In this document: positions 11,985-42,525 of the stretch, piece after piece
Position numbering within the stretch: position 1 is the first letter of the stretch
How the letters are laid out: each line of letters opens with the position of its first letter
From: Heliocidaris erythrogramma
Lineage: Eukaryota; Echinodermata; Echinoidea; Camarodonta; Echinometridae
Direction: 5' to 3'
NCBI GenBank assembly: GCA_025617745.1
Contig: CM046858.1
Coordinates: 33,054,598-33,118,597, forward strand
Length of the DNA stretch: 64,000 nucleotides
Translations under genes and position numbers: made by a program
Notes under the pieces: generated by a model
What the model saw: only the letters and a program-made list of their open reading frames with translations
What the model was told of the DNA's origin: nothing
The model's database searches: none

Positions 11985-12562
11985 AGCCAGGATTGGCTTC
12001 GCGAGTTAAAAAAAAAAAAAAATTGGCTATACGTCTTTTACATCACGAAGCCAGACGTTCATCCCCAGCAATCAAATTGCGCACGGGTTAGCAGGGCATG
12101 AAAATGCCCTGAAATCACACTTTTCTGATAACTCCCGCACCCGGCAGGCCATTCCCCACAGCGCGCGATACAACTATAAATGAAACTATACGTCGCCGAC
12201 AGCGCGCACCGTTGCACGCAGTCGCCATTTTATATCTGCATGACAAGAGGAGGCATGGATACACAAACACTGGTGAGTTCTCTGAAATTTCTTTTGATCT
12301 TTTTTTGCATTTTTTGGTAGAAATACATTCAATCAAAAAGAGATTCTAATTAACGTTTCCTTGGAGGAAACGCTGTGGGGAATGGCCTGTCGGTCGCGGG
12401 AGTTATCAGAAAAGTGTGATTTCATGCCATTTTCATGTCCTGCTATTACCATGCGCAATTTGAATGCTGGGGATGAACGCCTGGCTTCGTGATGTAAAAG
12501 GTGTATACTATAGGAGTATAGCCAATTTTTTTTTTTTTTTTTACACTCACGAAGCCAATCCT
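11985..12562. mobile_element. Foldback element with arms of about 180 bp
   Basis: The left arm (TTGGCTATACGTC, TTTTACATCACGAAGCCAG, CAGGCCATTCCCCACAGCG) is the inverse of the right arm (CGCTGTGGGGAATGGCCTG, CTGGCTTCGTGATGTAAAA). A-rich and T-rich tracts flank the outer ends. The loop holds GTTCTCTGAAATT and AT-rich DNA. Confidence 0.8.
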
Positions 12563-13495
12563 GGCTTAGACCGAAAATTCTGTCTCTCGTTCGTTAGCCT
12601 CTTATTTGGATAGAGTCGGCTCTTCACTTTAATAGAGATCGAAACGCTCCATACACTCACCTGTGCAAACTCACTGACCGCCGAGAGTAGGCATGTCGTT
12701 GTTAAAATGTGAATATTACGACTTTTAAAAATATTTGTGTAAATTAAATAGATTTGGCCTAACCTAGGCTCTATAAGTTAAACGAACATGTTCAACTTAC
12801 ACTGCGGCCATTCCTTTTTGCTCCTTTTTCAGGTAATTCAGGGTCCAAGGTTTTCTCCGTTTGAAAATTTTCCAGCCGTATTTAAACTGTTATAGTGTGT
12901 AAGTCAATGTGTATTCGGTTTGCACAGCAGAGTGATAGTCTGATCAGTGATACGGTCGTTTTCTTTCTGTCTCTAACTTGAACTTCTTGTTGAAGAGCGA
13001 ACGAACGAGAGACAGAATTTTCGGTCTAATCCTGGCTTAGACCGAAAATTCTGTCTCTCTTTCGTTTAATAGCTCTTCACTTAGAGACAGAAACGCTCCA
13101 TTCACTCGCCTGTGCAAACCGAATACACATTGACTTACACACTATACAGTTTGAATGCAGCGTAAGATTTCCAAACCGAGAACAACTTGGAGTTGGACCC
13201 TGAATTACCTGAAAAAGTAGCATGAAAAGGAATAAAACAATAAAATTGGTAAGTTGAACATGTTCGTTTAAGTATAGAGCCTAGGCCTAATCTATTTAAT
13301 TTACACAAATATTGTTAAAATGTGAATAATACGATTTTGAAAAACGACATGCCTACTGTCAAGCGGCCGACAGTGAGTTTGCACAGGCGAGTGAATGGAG
13401 CGTTTCTGTCTCTAAGTGAAGGGCCGACCTTATCCAAATAAGAGGCTAACGAACGGGAGACAGAAAATTTCGGTCTAATCCTGGCTAGGCTAGGC
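12552..13495. repeat. Head-to-head pair of a repeat of about 470 bp
   Basis: The first copy (12556-13032) begins TTAGACCGAAAATTCTGTC. The second (13034-13490) is its inverse and ends GACAGAAAATTTCGGTCTAA. Internal words such as AACATGTTCGTTTAA and TGAATTACCTGAAAAAG occur in both orientations. Each copy also has its own inverted ends. A truncated third copy is at 40538-40680. Confidence 0.8.
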
Positions 13496-13499
13496 TCAT

Positions 13500-15280
13500 G
13501 GTAGACCAAAAGCTTCAGTCTCTCTGTATCGTCGGTTGTTCCGCTGAGACTTCGTCTCGCTCCACTAGACCTCCGTACACAGAGACTGAATGATCACATA
13601 TCGCGTAGTGTGTGGACGGTCATATCCGGAACCGGAAGTGGTTCTCTGTGTGTTTGTGTGTGTAGCATGTATTCAGTGGCGTACTTGTGCAGTATAGAGT
13701 CGCGCGCCTGGTTTTCGGTCATATTCCAGAAATCGGTCACGCAGCTGTTTGAATAGCTGTGAAGAACTCATTAATAACTTTTGAGGCTCGAAACCTGCAC
13801 ATAACAGACACATGAACAAGGTACCTCTAAATTTTGAAAGCAATTCAGGTCGGACGCCCCGGAAAAGATCTCCAAATACCCTCGAAACTGGTCAGTGTTA
13901 CCCAAGTTTCCGCACTTGAGTTAACACGCATAGCCATATGTAGACGCCTATGGTGAAATAACTATGTGTGCAGGTGCAATGAATTTAGTACGTGTGTGAA
14001 GAGGAGCTTCCGGGTCTTCCCTCTATCACAGCGAATTTGCAAATGGCGATCGCAGCGATGAGCAAGAGAATATATACCTCACCCCTGCCAGTGAGATGGC
14101 GCTCTTCCAGTATTCGGTCAGGCAACATTGAGTGCCTTGCGCCAACGCGCTTTGTGTGCAACTTGTCGCTTTGCGCTTCGCCGACGCGCTTTGCTCTTTT
14201 TAGAAATACATTTTGTTCATTATTTCTGACCCTAGATCTTCGATTTGTGGATTTTAATGGATAAAAATTCTCATACATTTAAGTATGAATATATAGAAGC
14301 CACAGAAAATGCCTAAAAACGCAGAAATATGACAAAAATGGTTATATAATTCTCCCGAGATGCAGCGCACTATCGCGTGACCGATTTGTGGACGGCGCCA
14401 ACCGAATACTGGGCGGAAAACTTCTCCTTCTTCTGTCGGCGATATTTTTTGGGGTAAGTTTCCATGTTTTAAATTATTTTGATAATTATTTAAAGGACAA
14501 TTTTGCGGTTCTTTTGATGGTAGATTGTCAATTTAAAGAGATAGGTATTCATATCAGCGGCGATTTCTTTTTTAGTGACCGAATACCGGGCGCGCGCCCC
14601 TATACGTAACGGCAACGCGACCTAAGGCTCAGGTCGGCTGATCGTCCACCTTGTTGGCGATAGTTGATACACGGTCGTACCGTCTGTCGACTATGGCTAT
14701 GGGGAAGGTTGAGAAATGTCAGAAATATTAAAGATTTCCCCATAACAGACGGTTATTTCTGTCTAGGCTCATGCCATGGGTACAATATATAAACAAAAAT
14801 ATTCGCATGTTTATATTTTCTCGCACATTTAATGCTGCGCGAAATGGGCGAAAATTTCCACACCGCGAAATATTCTAACTACGTTTACAGTAGTCGGCAG
14901 CCAACACGAGTGAGAGGAATTCACCGATCCAGTAGTAGATTTCTTCCCCCTTGGGCCCGGGGAAGTAACAATGCAGTCACCGTACCGTACCGTACCGTAC
15001 CTTATTCATGTCAAACTTCAGCAAGCGCAAGATCAAAACTCACGTCGCACAAAACATCTTTCTTTGTAAAGTATGAATAGGTTCGTTCATCACATTAAAA
15101 GATGGTCCAACATACAAAGTACTCAAATAAGATAATCAATTTCATGAAACGTCACATTAACACATTTACAGCCTTATACAGGAAACACTTTCCTGGTTGA
15201 TTCTCACCTTCCACTGCACTGCACTCAGGCCATTTGTTGAAATGTATGGTGGCCGGGAATTTCCCAAGATTGCGCAATAC
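13500..15280. other. Intergenic DNA, no gene supported
   Basis: GC-richer patches occur with inverted words near 14395-14620 (CCGAATACTGGGCG and CCGAATACCGGGCG). ORFs on both strands at 13985-14278 overlap each other and look accidental. A (GTACC)n microsatellite lies at 14979-15001. Confidence 0.5.
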
Positions 15281-15425
15281 TATATACGGTACTCCCGGTA
15301 GTCTAGTTCTGGACTCTCTTTACTGAATTCTTTTTTCGACGACTGTACGTATTATGCCGAGTGATTGGCGCGATCCGGAAACCTGATGGCCCGAGCAAAA
15401 CTAGACTATACTCCCGGTAGCAATA
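15281..15425. repeat. Short direct repeats around a motif shared with 42942
   Basis: ACTCCCGGTAG occurs at both ends of the segment. TAGTCTAGTTCTGGACTC near 15301 is the reverse complement of a motif in the hairpin-ended element at 42526-43315. Confidence 0.6.
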
Positions 15426-17980
15426 TCCCCATGTCAATTTGTTACAAGAAAAGAAAATACTGATACCTAATCATTTTGATCTTTGTTTTAGTTTACAGGG
15501 CTTGTTTTTTCATGCATCTATACACAGGCAACATGTACATGTCGCTAGGGTGGATTTGTGTGTGTGTGTGTGTGTGGTGCTCCCGATGTGTGTGGTGGGG
15601 GGGGGGGCTGCATGCAGCATGACCATCTCTTGCAAAATAAGCTGCAATTAAGTTTTGTTAAGCTCAAGCTCCAAATTTTATGAACTTCTTGTTGGGTTTT
15701 TTCTGTTCCATACACTAATCATTAAATAAGTCTAAAATTTGACACGTTTTTATCAGGGGGGGGGGGGGGGAGTGCATGCATGTCTTGTAATACACATACA
15801 TGTCTCAGAAGTTCTCTCACATGCAGGAGTAAACAAAAATTTTAGGCATATAAATAATCACGTTTAAAAAGAAGCAGTCTGGATCTGCTATTAACTGTAC
15901 ATGGGCTTTAAAGTCAATAACTAAAACAATTAACAAAATCATCTGATCAGAATCCTGTATTAATTTTATTCTTGTATTTCATGTAATCATAAGCTGGGGG
16001 GGGGGGGAGGGAATCAGACTTCTCAAAGGTCTTGCAATGATCTAAATTCTTTCATAAGCAGGAAAACAGTGAGGCATAATTGTCTAAAACAAATCAGTCT
16101 GGACCTGGAACTGCTTTATAATCAAGTCAACAATTCAACAGAACTGTAATAAGAATTATGTGTATTACATGTACATTTTATTCTTGAATTTCATGTATAA
16201 TCATAAGCTTTCATGCAATAACCCCATGTGGTTAAGAGAAGGTTATCAAAATATGGCTCTTAATTGCATCTTGACCTGTTAACATTGGTGCCGAGATACA
16301 TGTACATGTATATATGTATCTCAGGTTGACCCTGGTTTGTGGAAATATCAAAAGGCAAAATTACATCACATTCAATAGTCAAGCAGCCATGCTAAGATTA
16401 TCTACTTTCTAACATTTGTGATTTTTTTTTCTCTTCTTCCTTTCAGTAGTGCTGGATAAATAAAATGAAGTGAAAACATACATTATTAAATTAAATATTT
16501 TCTGTAATAAAACAGTGTTACCCCTCATTTTGGGGGTGGGGGAGGATGCTGTATGATTAACTTGTACATTTTTAATTTTAGAATTGTTATCAAACTTACA
16601 ATAAAACTTATAAAATGCCTAAAAACTTGTTTACAAATTAAAATTCCTCCCATCAAGCTTCTTCATTTACTTACAATAAACTATTTGTTTGCTCCACTGT
16701 GTATTGCATTACTTTCATAAACATGATATAAATGTTTTACTGTAAATCATATTCATTCCATATATGACCAGATGACTACAATGGCCCAGACTGGAATAGA
16801 CGATTTACATTCTAAAATATGCAAAAAAAAAAAAAAAAAATAAAAAATCTTGTAAGAGAGCCATGAGTATGAAATGGGAAAAACATCATATACTAGTCTC
16901 ATTTCGCTTGCACATATGATTTATTGTTGTAAGTGATCTGAAATACATAAAGAACAATGAATGGCTTACAAGCAGAACATATCAATTGACAGGGAAAGAT
17001 TCCATCATTCATATACATGTATAGCATGATTACAATAAGCGATCTACCTAGAGAACACAGGAGATTTGCTTCTATGTGGTTCAACTAGATCCCAATTGAG
17101 AATACATGTATTCACATTCCATTAAACCCTTACTATTTTCACATTGTATGCCAGCATACTATATGTTATTGTGTAGGAAGGTGAGCATTATCACGAACCT
17201 GGAACATGGGTGGATTCAGGGCCTTCTCCAGACTCTCGGGGAGGTAACTTGGAACAACAATAAAAACTGACCTACAATTTTCCTTGGAATCCTTTCGATC
17301 CTCTAAATGCTTCTTAGTATGTTTTAATTTTGATATGAAAATACAGACATATGCCCAGTAGACTATTAGTATTTCTCATTTACATTCAAGAGCACGGTCA
17401 AGCAAATTCAAGCAGACTGACTTATTAAAAACAAAATGGAATATACTATTGCAGATTTTATGTTGATTAACTTACAATACATTATTTGATAAACATTGGC
17501 CCTCTATACAACTGCCTGGTAGCTTAATATGTGAGTATGCAATACAAATAACTGTTACATCCTCTTAAATAAAGAGTATATTCAGATATTAGTGTGTGAT
17601 ACATTGTACATAATTTTGCTGAAAGTAAACTAAAAAAAAAACCCCAACATCAAATAACCTGATCTCCAATAATCACAAAGATTGTAGTTTTTGTATATCA
17701 TGAAGAAGCACATCTTTAAAATCTAATATAGTTTCTTCTTTGCTTACATTTCCTTGAAAAAAAATACAGAGTACACCTTTTAAACATGATGGAATGAGAA
17801 CTGCATGCAGATAATATTCATATGTTAACCTACATTGAAATTATCAAATTCCAAAATTAACTACACACAGTATTATGAACTGTCAATTATTAAAAGGGAA
17901 TCATCAATTTTCTACTGAGCAAGGGACATGTGTACTAGTGACTCTTTAAGTATTGACATTTCAGTTTCATAGAACAGTAG
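15426..17980. other. AT-rich intergenic DNA with homopolymer G tracts
   Basis: Nothing coding was recognised. Poly-G runs of 10 or more bases lie near 15598, 15757 and 15996. A GT run is at 15556-15577 and an A tract at 16820-16840. Confidence 0.6.
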
Positions 17981-18231
17981 TTAACCCCTACCATGCCGTG
18001 GGTGGCAAATCTCGCATAAATATGTGAGTGTTGAACATTTTGTGTAGGCTCAGAATGGCTTGGAAATTCTTTCTCATACAGAAACCTATGCCTCCAATAT
18101 ATTGTTTATTCCTATGCAATAAATCTTTGCCCAGTTTGGTCAGGAAAAAAACTCATTGAAAGTTGATATTCAACTCTTGAAAGTTAATTTTTGACAATTG
18201 CTCAAAAATATGGTGGCATGGAAGGGGTTAA
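17981..18231. mobile_element. TTAACCCC MITE, copy 1
   Basis: TTAACCCCTACCATGCCGTG at one end, GGCATGGAAGGGGTTAA at the other. It is 251 bp with TTAA at both ends. Sister copies lie at 20388-20637 and 36388-36636. Confidence 0.88.
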
Positions 18232-18510
18232 CATGGTATATTCAATGGATATTCCTACAAAGACAGAGTTCATAATACGGCAAAACAGAACTGCACTAAA
18301 CATAATTTCAAATAGAATTTCCCTTTAAATTAATATTTTTCGCTCAAATTTTCTCACATAATGAAAATGTCGGTAAAACACGTCTGATAGGCAATTACAA
18401 ATTACATCTCCACAAGATTTTTATCCACATACATGTACTGTCAGTTAGAAACTTAGAATGACCCGTAGCAAATCTGAAGCAGTATTAGGAGGATCTGCAA
18501 TTTTTTGTCA

Positions 18511-19199
18511 ACATATGTGACCCTGCACCACAAAACGACCAGTAAGTCGGAGATTTGGCTTTTTAAAATTTCAACAGAGTTTGAAAGCTTAGATTCTAAG
18601 CTTTAAAATGATATATAACTTGTCTTGTATGGACTAAGGAAACCCTTGTAAATTACAATGAGAATGTCAATGTGTCAGACAGGCTAATGACAAAAACAAT
18701 AGAGAAAACAGGCTCTAAAGGAAGAGTGACCATTTAAGAGTGCCTAATCTGTGTCCTATTGTTTGTCGCACAAAAGGTTGTGTCAAAACTCCCTAGCATA
18801 CACAGTGAAGTACTAATTGGATTGGGTTAAAACTTTGCATACCTTTACAATAGATATATTTCTGTGTTTCTTTAGATTTTTAATATCAGACCATGTATCA
18901 TTTTTTAAGCTATACCAGAAAAGTAATGTGAACTACAATCCAAGCAAGTTGACACACAAAGTTTGAATGTCCAGGAAAACATTGTCATTTTCAATGAGAG
19001 TAAAAAGTACCTATTTCAACATAATATTTTACCCTGAAATTTTGTCAGATGGTAGATTAATAAGATTAATAAATATACTTTCAGAAGATACAGAAAACTT
19101 AAAATAAAACATTTCCACCCCAAACCACCTTTTCACCTGTTTACTCTAAAACTCCCATTGCGACTTATTGGTCGTTTTGTGGTGGAGGGTCACATATGT
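18511..19199. mobile_element. GTGACCCT MITE (689 bp)
   Basis: Terminal inverted repeats: ACATATGTGACCCTGCACC then CACAAAACGACCAGTAAGTC on the left, and GACTTATTGGTCGTTTTGTG then GGAGGGTCACATATGT on the right. The interior has no ORF of note. Confidence 0.85.
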
Positions 19200-20387
19200 T
19201 AATTTCATGAAGAAAAAAAAAGGTATTTAGCAGGACTGTACAATCATGTACATGCTTCATATTTTTTGGCCAACCTCCTCTTTGGATCTTGTACAATGAA
19301 CATGATATTAAAACGTCCAACGTTCTTCATGGCTTAACTCTGAAGTTTACATGCCCATATGCAAGAAAGTTCTTGAAATCAGCAATGGAAAACAAATAAA
19401 ATTCAAGTTCAGGTTGGATTATCAACATAACTGTAGGAAGTACGCTATCATTATATCTAATTCAGCCAACATTATTTGCTTAAAAACTTCTCCAGCAAAT
19501 TGGTGCTAGACAAAATGTCTACCGGTAATATATTTGATACCATTTTCATCGCTGGAACAATGACTTTAGGCAAGAACTTGATATACATTGTACATGTACA
19601 CTATATTTCCATTAGTCAAGATTTGCTGAACTATTTCAAGACTTGCATATACCTGACTAACTCTAAAAGAGATATTGTGGAGATATTATTATTCCATATG
19701 CTGAATAGTATATTAAAGCAACAGTTAGTTTCGTCTATGCAAACAGGAATATTGCCATGTCTCTATCTGTCCAAAAAGTGGCCACGCAGGATCAAAATTT
19801 CCTTACTGCCTAGTGCCTACTAACATTTGTCTCACTCTAAAGCAATTTCTTGCATACTAGGATTACTGCAGATTGTTTTCTCAATACAGAATTCATGTAG
19901 TAGAGGCTTTAATAGCTACTATCCATGCTGCAGTTGCTGTACAAGTGTCAAAGACACTGCCATCTGAGAACATGGTTGTCAACTTTCTCTTTCCTCCTAC
20001 AAAGATATATTTAAAAATAATACCTGAACATCTGACAGAGTCTACGTCAGAAATGTAATGATGAGCTTAGTCTACATGTAGTAATGCCCAGTCTCAAATA
20101 CAATCTTACAAATAAATGTGAAGTTAACACAGTGCTGCAATTGAGCTATATATACATGTAGTCACACTGTGCATGGTGACAAGCAAATGTAAATGTATTT
20201 TGGGAAACAGAGATTTGAAAATTATCCTGTGCTGCTGTCTCTTCTCATTGATCATGTCCTGAGGGTAGAAATGAATTCATATCGGAGTGTAAACCAAAAC
20301 AGCGGAAACAACAGAGAATGCATGCAACATTGGGGGATATCTCACTCAAAATAGTCTTTAATGACAGTCCTTTTAAATTGTAATGTC
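19200..20387. other. Intergenic or distal CDK8 3' UTR, nothing recognised
   Basis: AT-rich. A plus-strand ORF of 115 codons at 19476-19823 has no recognisable domain and is not called. Confidence 0.45.
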
Positions 20388-20637
20388 TTAACCCCTAGCA
20401 TGACGTGGGCGGCAAATCCCGCCCAAAATTTTGAGTGTTGAACATTTTGTTTAGCCTCTGAATGGCTTGAAAATTCTTCCTCATACAGAAACCTGTGCCA
20501 TCACTATAATGTTTATTCTTATGCTATATAACTTTGCCCAGTTTGCTCGAGAAAATACTCTTTGAAAGTTAATATTTAACACTTGAAAATTCATTTTTGA
20601 CATTTGCTCAAAAGTCTTGTGGCATGGAAGGGGTTAA
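20388..20637. mobile_element. TTAACCCC MITE, copy 2, just past the CDK8 stop
   Basis: TTAACCCCTAGCATGACGTG to GGCATGGAAGGGGTTAA. It lies 65 bp downstream of the CDK8 stop codon, so it is probably transcribed within the 3' UTR. It contains TTTATT (20512-20517), which reads AATAAA on the gene strand and could be the polyadenylation signal. Confidence 0.85.
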
Positions 20638-20702
20638 TGATGCTGTTCTGGTACGCAGACTGTATAGGAAAGCCACAACATTGTTTGAGAAAAAATGTCA
20701 AT

Positions 20703-38292
<17,590 letters not shown>

Positions 38293-39480
38293 CTTCACTG
38301 TTGACCTGCAGACAAAATGAACAAAACACTGCAGGCCAATTCTGTGCAATTATGTGTCCTGTATGACATATGACTATTATCCATTTATTTCATTCACAAA
38401 TGAAAACTATCTTGATTTGACCATTAACTAATAATGGTAATGATACTAAAAGTACAAGAATAGAAGTCAATGGTCATTATCAATAGATTTCTCATTTTAG
38501 ATGAAATAGATATGTATATCGTAGGGGAATCACCCTGCAATGTCATCAGCAATGTATTGATAATTGTACAAGAACATGTATATGGTGGACTAAAGCTAGT
38601 GTTAACAATTTGCAAAAGACTCTGTCAAGGTTATGTCTTGTCTAGGAGAAAAGGCTTTTACAGCAGCAGCTCCATTTCTATGGAATGCTCTTCCTCTGAA
38701 TATTTGAATCACTAGGTACTTTTTAGTCAAGTATAAAGTCATACATGTTATCATATTATATTTCAATATTTGTTAACTATGTATGCAATTTAAATATTTC
38801 CCCCCACCACCTTCTCTCGTTCACCTATATGTGTAAATTATTCCTATTGAAAATGAGATCACTACATGCGAATCTCAAACTGGCACTTTGGTGAGTCGAT
38901 TGTGACATTTTTGTGGACAACTCTCCCATTTGTCGTACACAAATATATCTTTAATTTGCAGTTTTCTTTGAGGCGCTTTTACCCTCAAGGCAGGGCTCAA
39001 AATATATTGGGGATAGCATATTGTTATAGGTCTTCATGAAAGAAAACTTTCCTACTGAGTAATACATTTTGAAAAAAGTGACAATTTAGTCATTTTGTGT
39101 GTTGGAGCGAATTGGGGAGTTGTCCACAGCTACTGTACATCAAAGCGACATTTGAAATTCCCATAATATAGTGATTACAACTTTCAAAAATTCATAACTT
39201 TCTTATTGCTTGTCCGATTTCGTTCAAACTTTCACCTATCTGCTTCTCTGATTTTTTCTCTTTCTTTCAAAGCAACTTGCTATTAAGGTTAGATTTCCCT
39301 TTAAGCCAAGGAGAATTAAATTATGAAGATACTGACAGAAGAGAGGCAAACTTTGCCTTTTCCGCTCACTCCAAGAAAATATTAAGTTACCGACGAAGGT
39401 TTAGAAATCTTCATTTTGAGAGATGTCATCAAACTTCTACGGTCAGTAAAATGTAATACTAGATAATAAATTATTATGAT
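38293..39480. other. CDK8 upstream region
   Basis: It presumably holds the CDK8 promoter or a 5' non-coding exon, but no TATA box was seen. Positions 38870-39305 resemble a decayed TTAAAGG-type MITE (right end TTAGATTTCCCTTTAA). Confidence 0.4.
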
Positions 39481-40328
39481 TTTAAAAGCCTGAGTCAAAT
39501 CGATTGGTTAGCCAGTGTTCGATCGAAGACATCGAATCCCGATTTCGTTTTGGCAAAACAGGTGCATCGATTTCTAGACCGCCAGATTTTTGACTAGCCA
39601 CCATGAAAAAAGCAAATAAAAAAAGAGAACGTGAAGGCGACTTCAAACTGTTCGCTAACTTTCGCTAATTCGCTCGCGAAGTACGTCGCGCTTTACCTGT
39701 GCTTTCTCTATGAAAAAATCGTCATTACGAATTAAAGTTTACGATAATATTCTTGCACTAGCTCTCTCTGCATTGTCAATTTGACAATTGTATAATTGAA
39801 CATGATAAATACGGGCATGAGTACGAGTGTTCCAACTTCGCAATAACTATATCCCACTCTCATCAAATTGGCAATTACTTCTTGGAAATGATCTGAAGCT
39901 GAATGAAGTCATGAGCGACGAAAAGTTGATTTCGTATTGTTTTTTTTTTGCATCAAAGAAACGTGTTCCATTGAGCTCTCCAAAGACATTTAGTAAGATT
40001 ATTAATTCTTTGAATTTGAATCATTGTCGGATGTGTCGACAATGAGCATCGCTTTGTGCGACACTAGAGTGATATTTTGGCTAGCCATACGGACTAGAAA
40101 CTTTAACATTTTGGCTAGTCCGCCGTGATTTTTACTAGCCATTGGCTAGCGGGCGTTCGTTAATGTCGAGCAGCAAGAGCCCCATACATATGCCCGCGAT
40201 GCCAGCGGACCGGTCACCGGTGCATGGTGCATGGACTGCGTGCAACTGTGTGCAACTCTGTTTTTCACCGCCCATCATTTATCGTCGAATCCCGGATTAT
40301 GAAATAATCGATATGACTCAGGCTTAAT
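39481..40328. mobile_element. DNA element with AAGCCTGAGTCAAATCGAT-type inverted ends
   Basis: AGCCTGAGTCAAATCGATT at the left pairs with AATCGATATGACTCAGGCTT at the right, each next to TTAA. TAGCCA and GGCTAG words recur inside. No transposase was seen. Confidence 0.6.
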
Positions 40329-40537
40329 TATGATTGCATAATTTACCTTGCAAATATAAAGGAGCTATCATCGGCATGCCCTATTGACTATTAACTTTCA
40401 TTGCTTCTATTCTACAAGTACATCTAGACTATTCCTCACTTGCGAGAAATTTGGATTTGTTAATGTTATTTTTATGTCTTATCTAAAACAGTCAGCTGTC
40501 ACTGTTTTTTTTTTGGCGATTCTATTTATTTTTAACT

Positions 40538-40680
40538 AGACCAAAAATTCTGTCTCTCATTAATTAGCCTCTGTTTTGTTAGGGTCGGCTTTTCACTTAC
40601 TTACAGACAGAAGCGGGTCGTTCAATCTGCTGTGCAAACCAACTAAGTTACAGTCGACTACACACTAGATTGGCGAAAAA
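40538..40680. repeat. Truncated copy of the 12552-13495 repeat
   Basis: TAGACCAAAAATTCTGTCTC, TTAGCCTCTG, GGGTCGGCTTTTCACTTA and CTGTGCAAACC match that family in order. Confidence 0.75.
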
Positions 40681-41672
40681 ACACCTAACTTTGTGATGAA
40701 CCGGTACTAGGCTATATTAATTAGCTAGTATTCCCAGTAGTCCTCAAATTGGCAAAATCCTCCCTAGTACATGTACTAGGTTATCGAAAACACAGTGAGC
40801 AGAACAGAGGTACTAAATTTCTATAGAGTGGAGGTATGAATCTATGAAGCCTAAGTAAAGAGCAACGAGCTGTACCGTCAACTGCTCGTGGTCTAGTGGT
40901 AAAGAAATCTGCACGGTCGAAGTATCCTTCTTCAACACCGCACGTTCTACAATGTTGCTGCCTGCTGGTTCGAATCCCGCTCTTCTTGACTGATATTTTT
41001 TTCAGTTATGAATTAGGCCTAACAATAGCGTTTATTCCGTTGAATTTCAATAATAAAAACACAAAAAACTTGACTAAATATTCACGGCTATTATAGCTAA
41101 CATGAGCTAATATGCCCAGTAATCCTGAAATTGGCAAGAATCCTACATAGGATATCAAAAAAAACAGCAGAACGGAGGTATAGATAAGATAGGATTTGTA
41201 ATGGAGCGGAGGTATATAGCCTAGTGCAGCAAGATCAGATTCGCTGTCAATTGCTCGTGGTCTAGTGGTAAAAGCGTCTGGTCAGACTGTCAGAGCGTAT
41301 TCTCTTTCTACACTGCACTAGCATTTAAGGTCCCGGGCACATCAGCAAGCAATGGTCATATTGACCATTAGGATCATATACATGTGTGTATACTGGGTAT
41401 TGGGGATACAGATGTAATTTTGTTTGAAATGGAGGTTTTTGTGCACAAACTGATACTTAAGTATCATTCTTTAGATTTTAAGTTATCAGTTCGTTAAGAT
41501 ACAAAATGTAGAAAGTTATAAAAACTTACATTTACAGCCCTCTTTTTGGTACTTGTTACCCACACCTCCATACAGATGACGACTGCTCTCAATATGTTGC
41601 GCACTAGTGAGGCCGCTCTACATGGTTACGCACCGTAGATACGTACGCAGAATGTTACGCACACAAGCTATT

Positions 41673-41788
41673 CTATGAAGACCTGGAAGGGCCAAACTGA
41701 CGACGTAAAAAAATAAAAAATATTACGTACGTACGTAATATTTTTTATTTTTTTACGTCGTCAGTTTGGCCCTTCCAGGTCTTCGTAG
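41673..41788. repeat. Long perfect palindrome (108 bp core)
   Basis: Positions 41677-41784 are a perfect inverted repeat with no spacer, centred at 41730/41731 on ACGTACGTACGT. The arms read GAAGACCTGGAAGGGCCAAA outward to ACGACGTAAAAAAATAAAAA inward. Pairing resumes for a few bases beyond a single mismatch. Confidence 0.95.
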
Positions 41789-41957
41789 GAGATCGACGAA
41801 CCGATCGCGCCGGTACCACTACGAGCGCTGAGGGCTCCCTTCATCATAATCGTGAAAAATACAAACTGGATGCTGACGGGACAGTCTCGATAGCAGTTAT
41901 CGACAAAAAGGACCCAAAATTTCAGGAAACCCTCTTCAAAGGTCACAAAACAACCTG
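41761..41957 (+). other. Open frame ending at a consensus splice donor
   Basis: The plus frame is open from the palindrome arm and reads ...EKYKLDADGTVSIAVIDKKD then PKFQETLFKGHKTT. The donor CCTG|GTAAGT is at 41957/41958. There is no ATG and no recognised family. It could be an exon of a transposon gene or chance. Confidence 0.2.
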
Positions 41958-42525
41958 GTAAGTTTTAATCATCTATTATTCAACATAAGTATTTGGATTT
42001 AAGTAAACTGCAATATATGAGTTTCAATTAAATATAGCCAAAAATGCACAGTGATGCAGTTTAGGTATGGGATGTGTGTTGGCTGCGTTACTACACAGTC
42101 GGCAATGGCGTGTACCTATGAGTGGTCCCGGGTTCGAATCCCGCTCTTTCATGGTGATAATTTTTTTCAGTTATGAATCGATAACGATAGCGTTTATTCC
42201 ATTATAAATAACTGAATTTCAACAATGAAAACCAAGAAACTTGACTAATTATTCACTTGTTCAGGCGGATTTAATAATGGTGGCTGGGCACAATAACGAA
42301 TTCAGGGCTTTTACATGTTTTATAGCTAAATATGCCCAGTAATCCTCAATTTTGGCATGAATCCCACCTAGGAAAAGTAGGATATAAAAAAAACAGCAGA
42401 ACGGTCGGAGGTATATCCTAGATAAGATTTGTATGGAGCGGAGGTAGGCCTAAGTATAGGCCTAGAGCATGTAGAGTGCAGCAAGATCAGATTCGCTGTC
42501 AACTGCTCGTGGTCTAGTGCCAGTG

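Noticed and set aside
13985..14278. Overlapping ORFs of 90-97 codons on both strands
   Set aside because: Mutually antisense, no recognisable domain, in repeat-rich DNA.
19476..19823. Plus-strand ORF of 115 codons
   Set aside because: AT-rich composition, no domain, and the first codon is not set by any promoter or splice signal.
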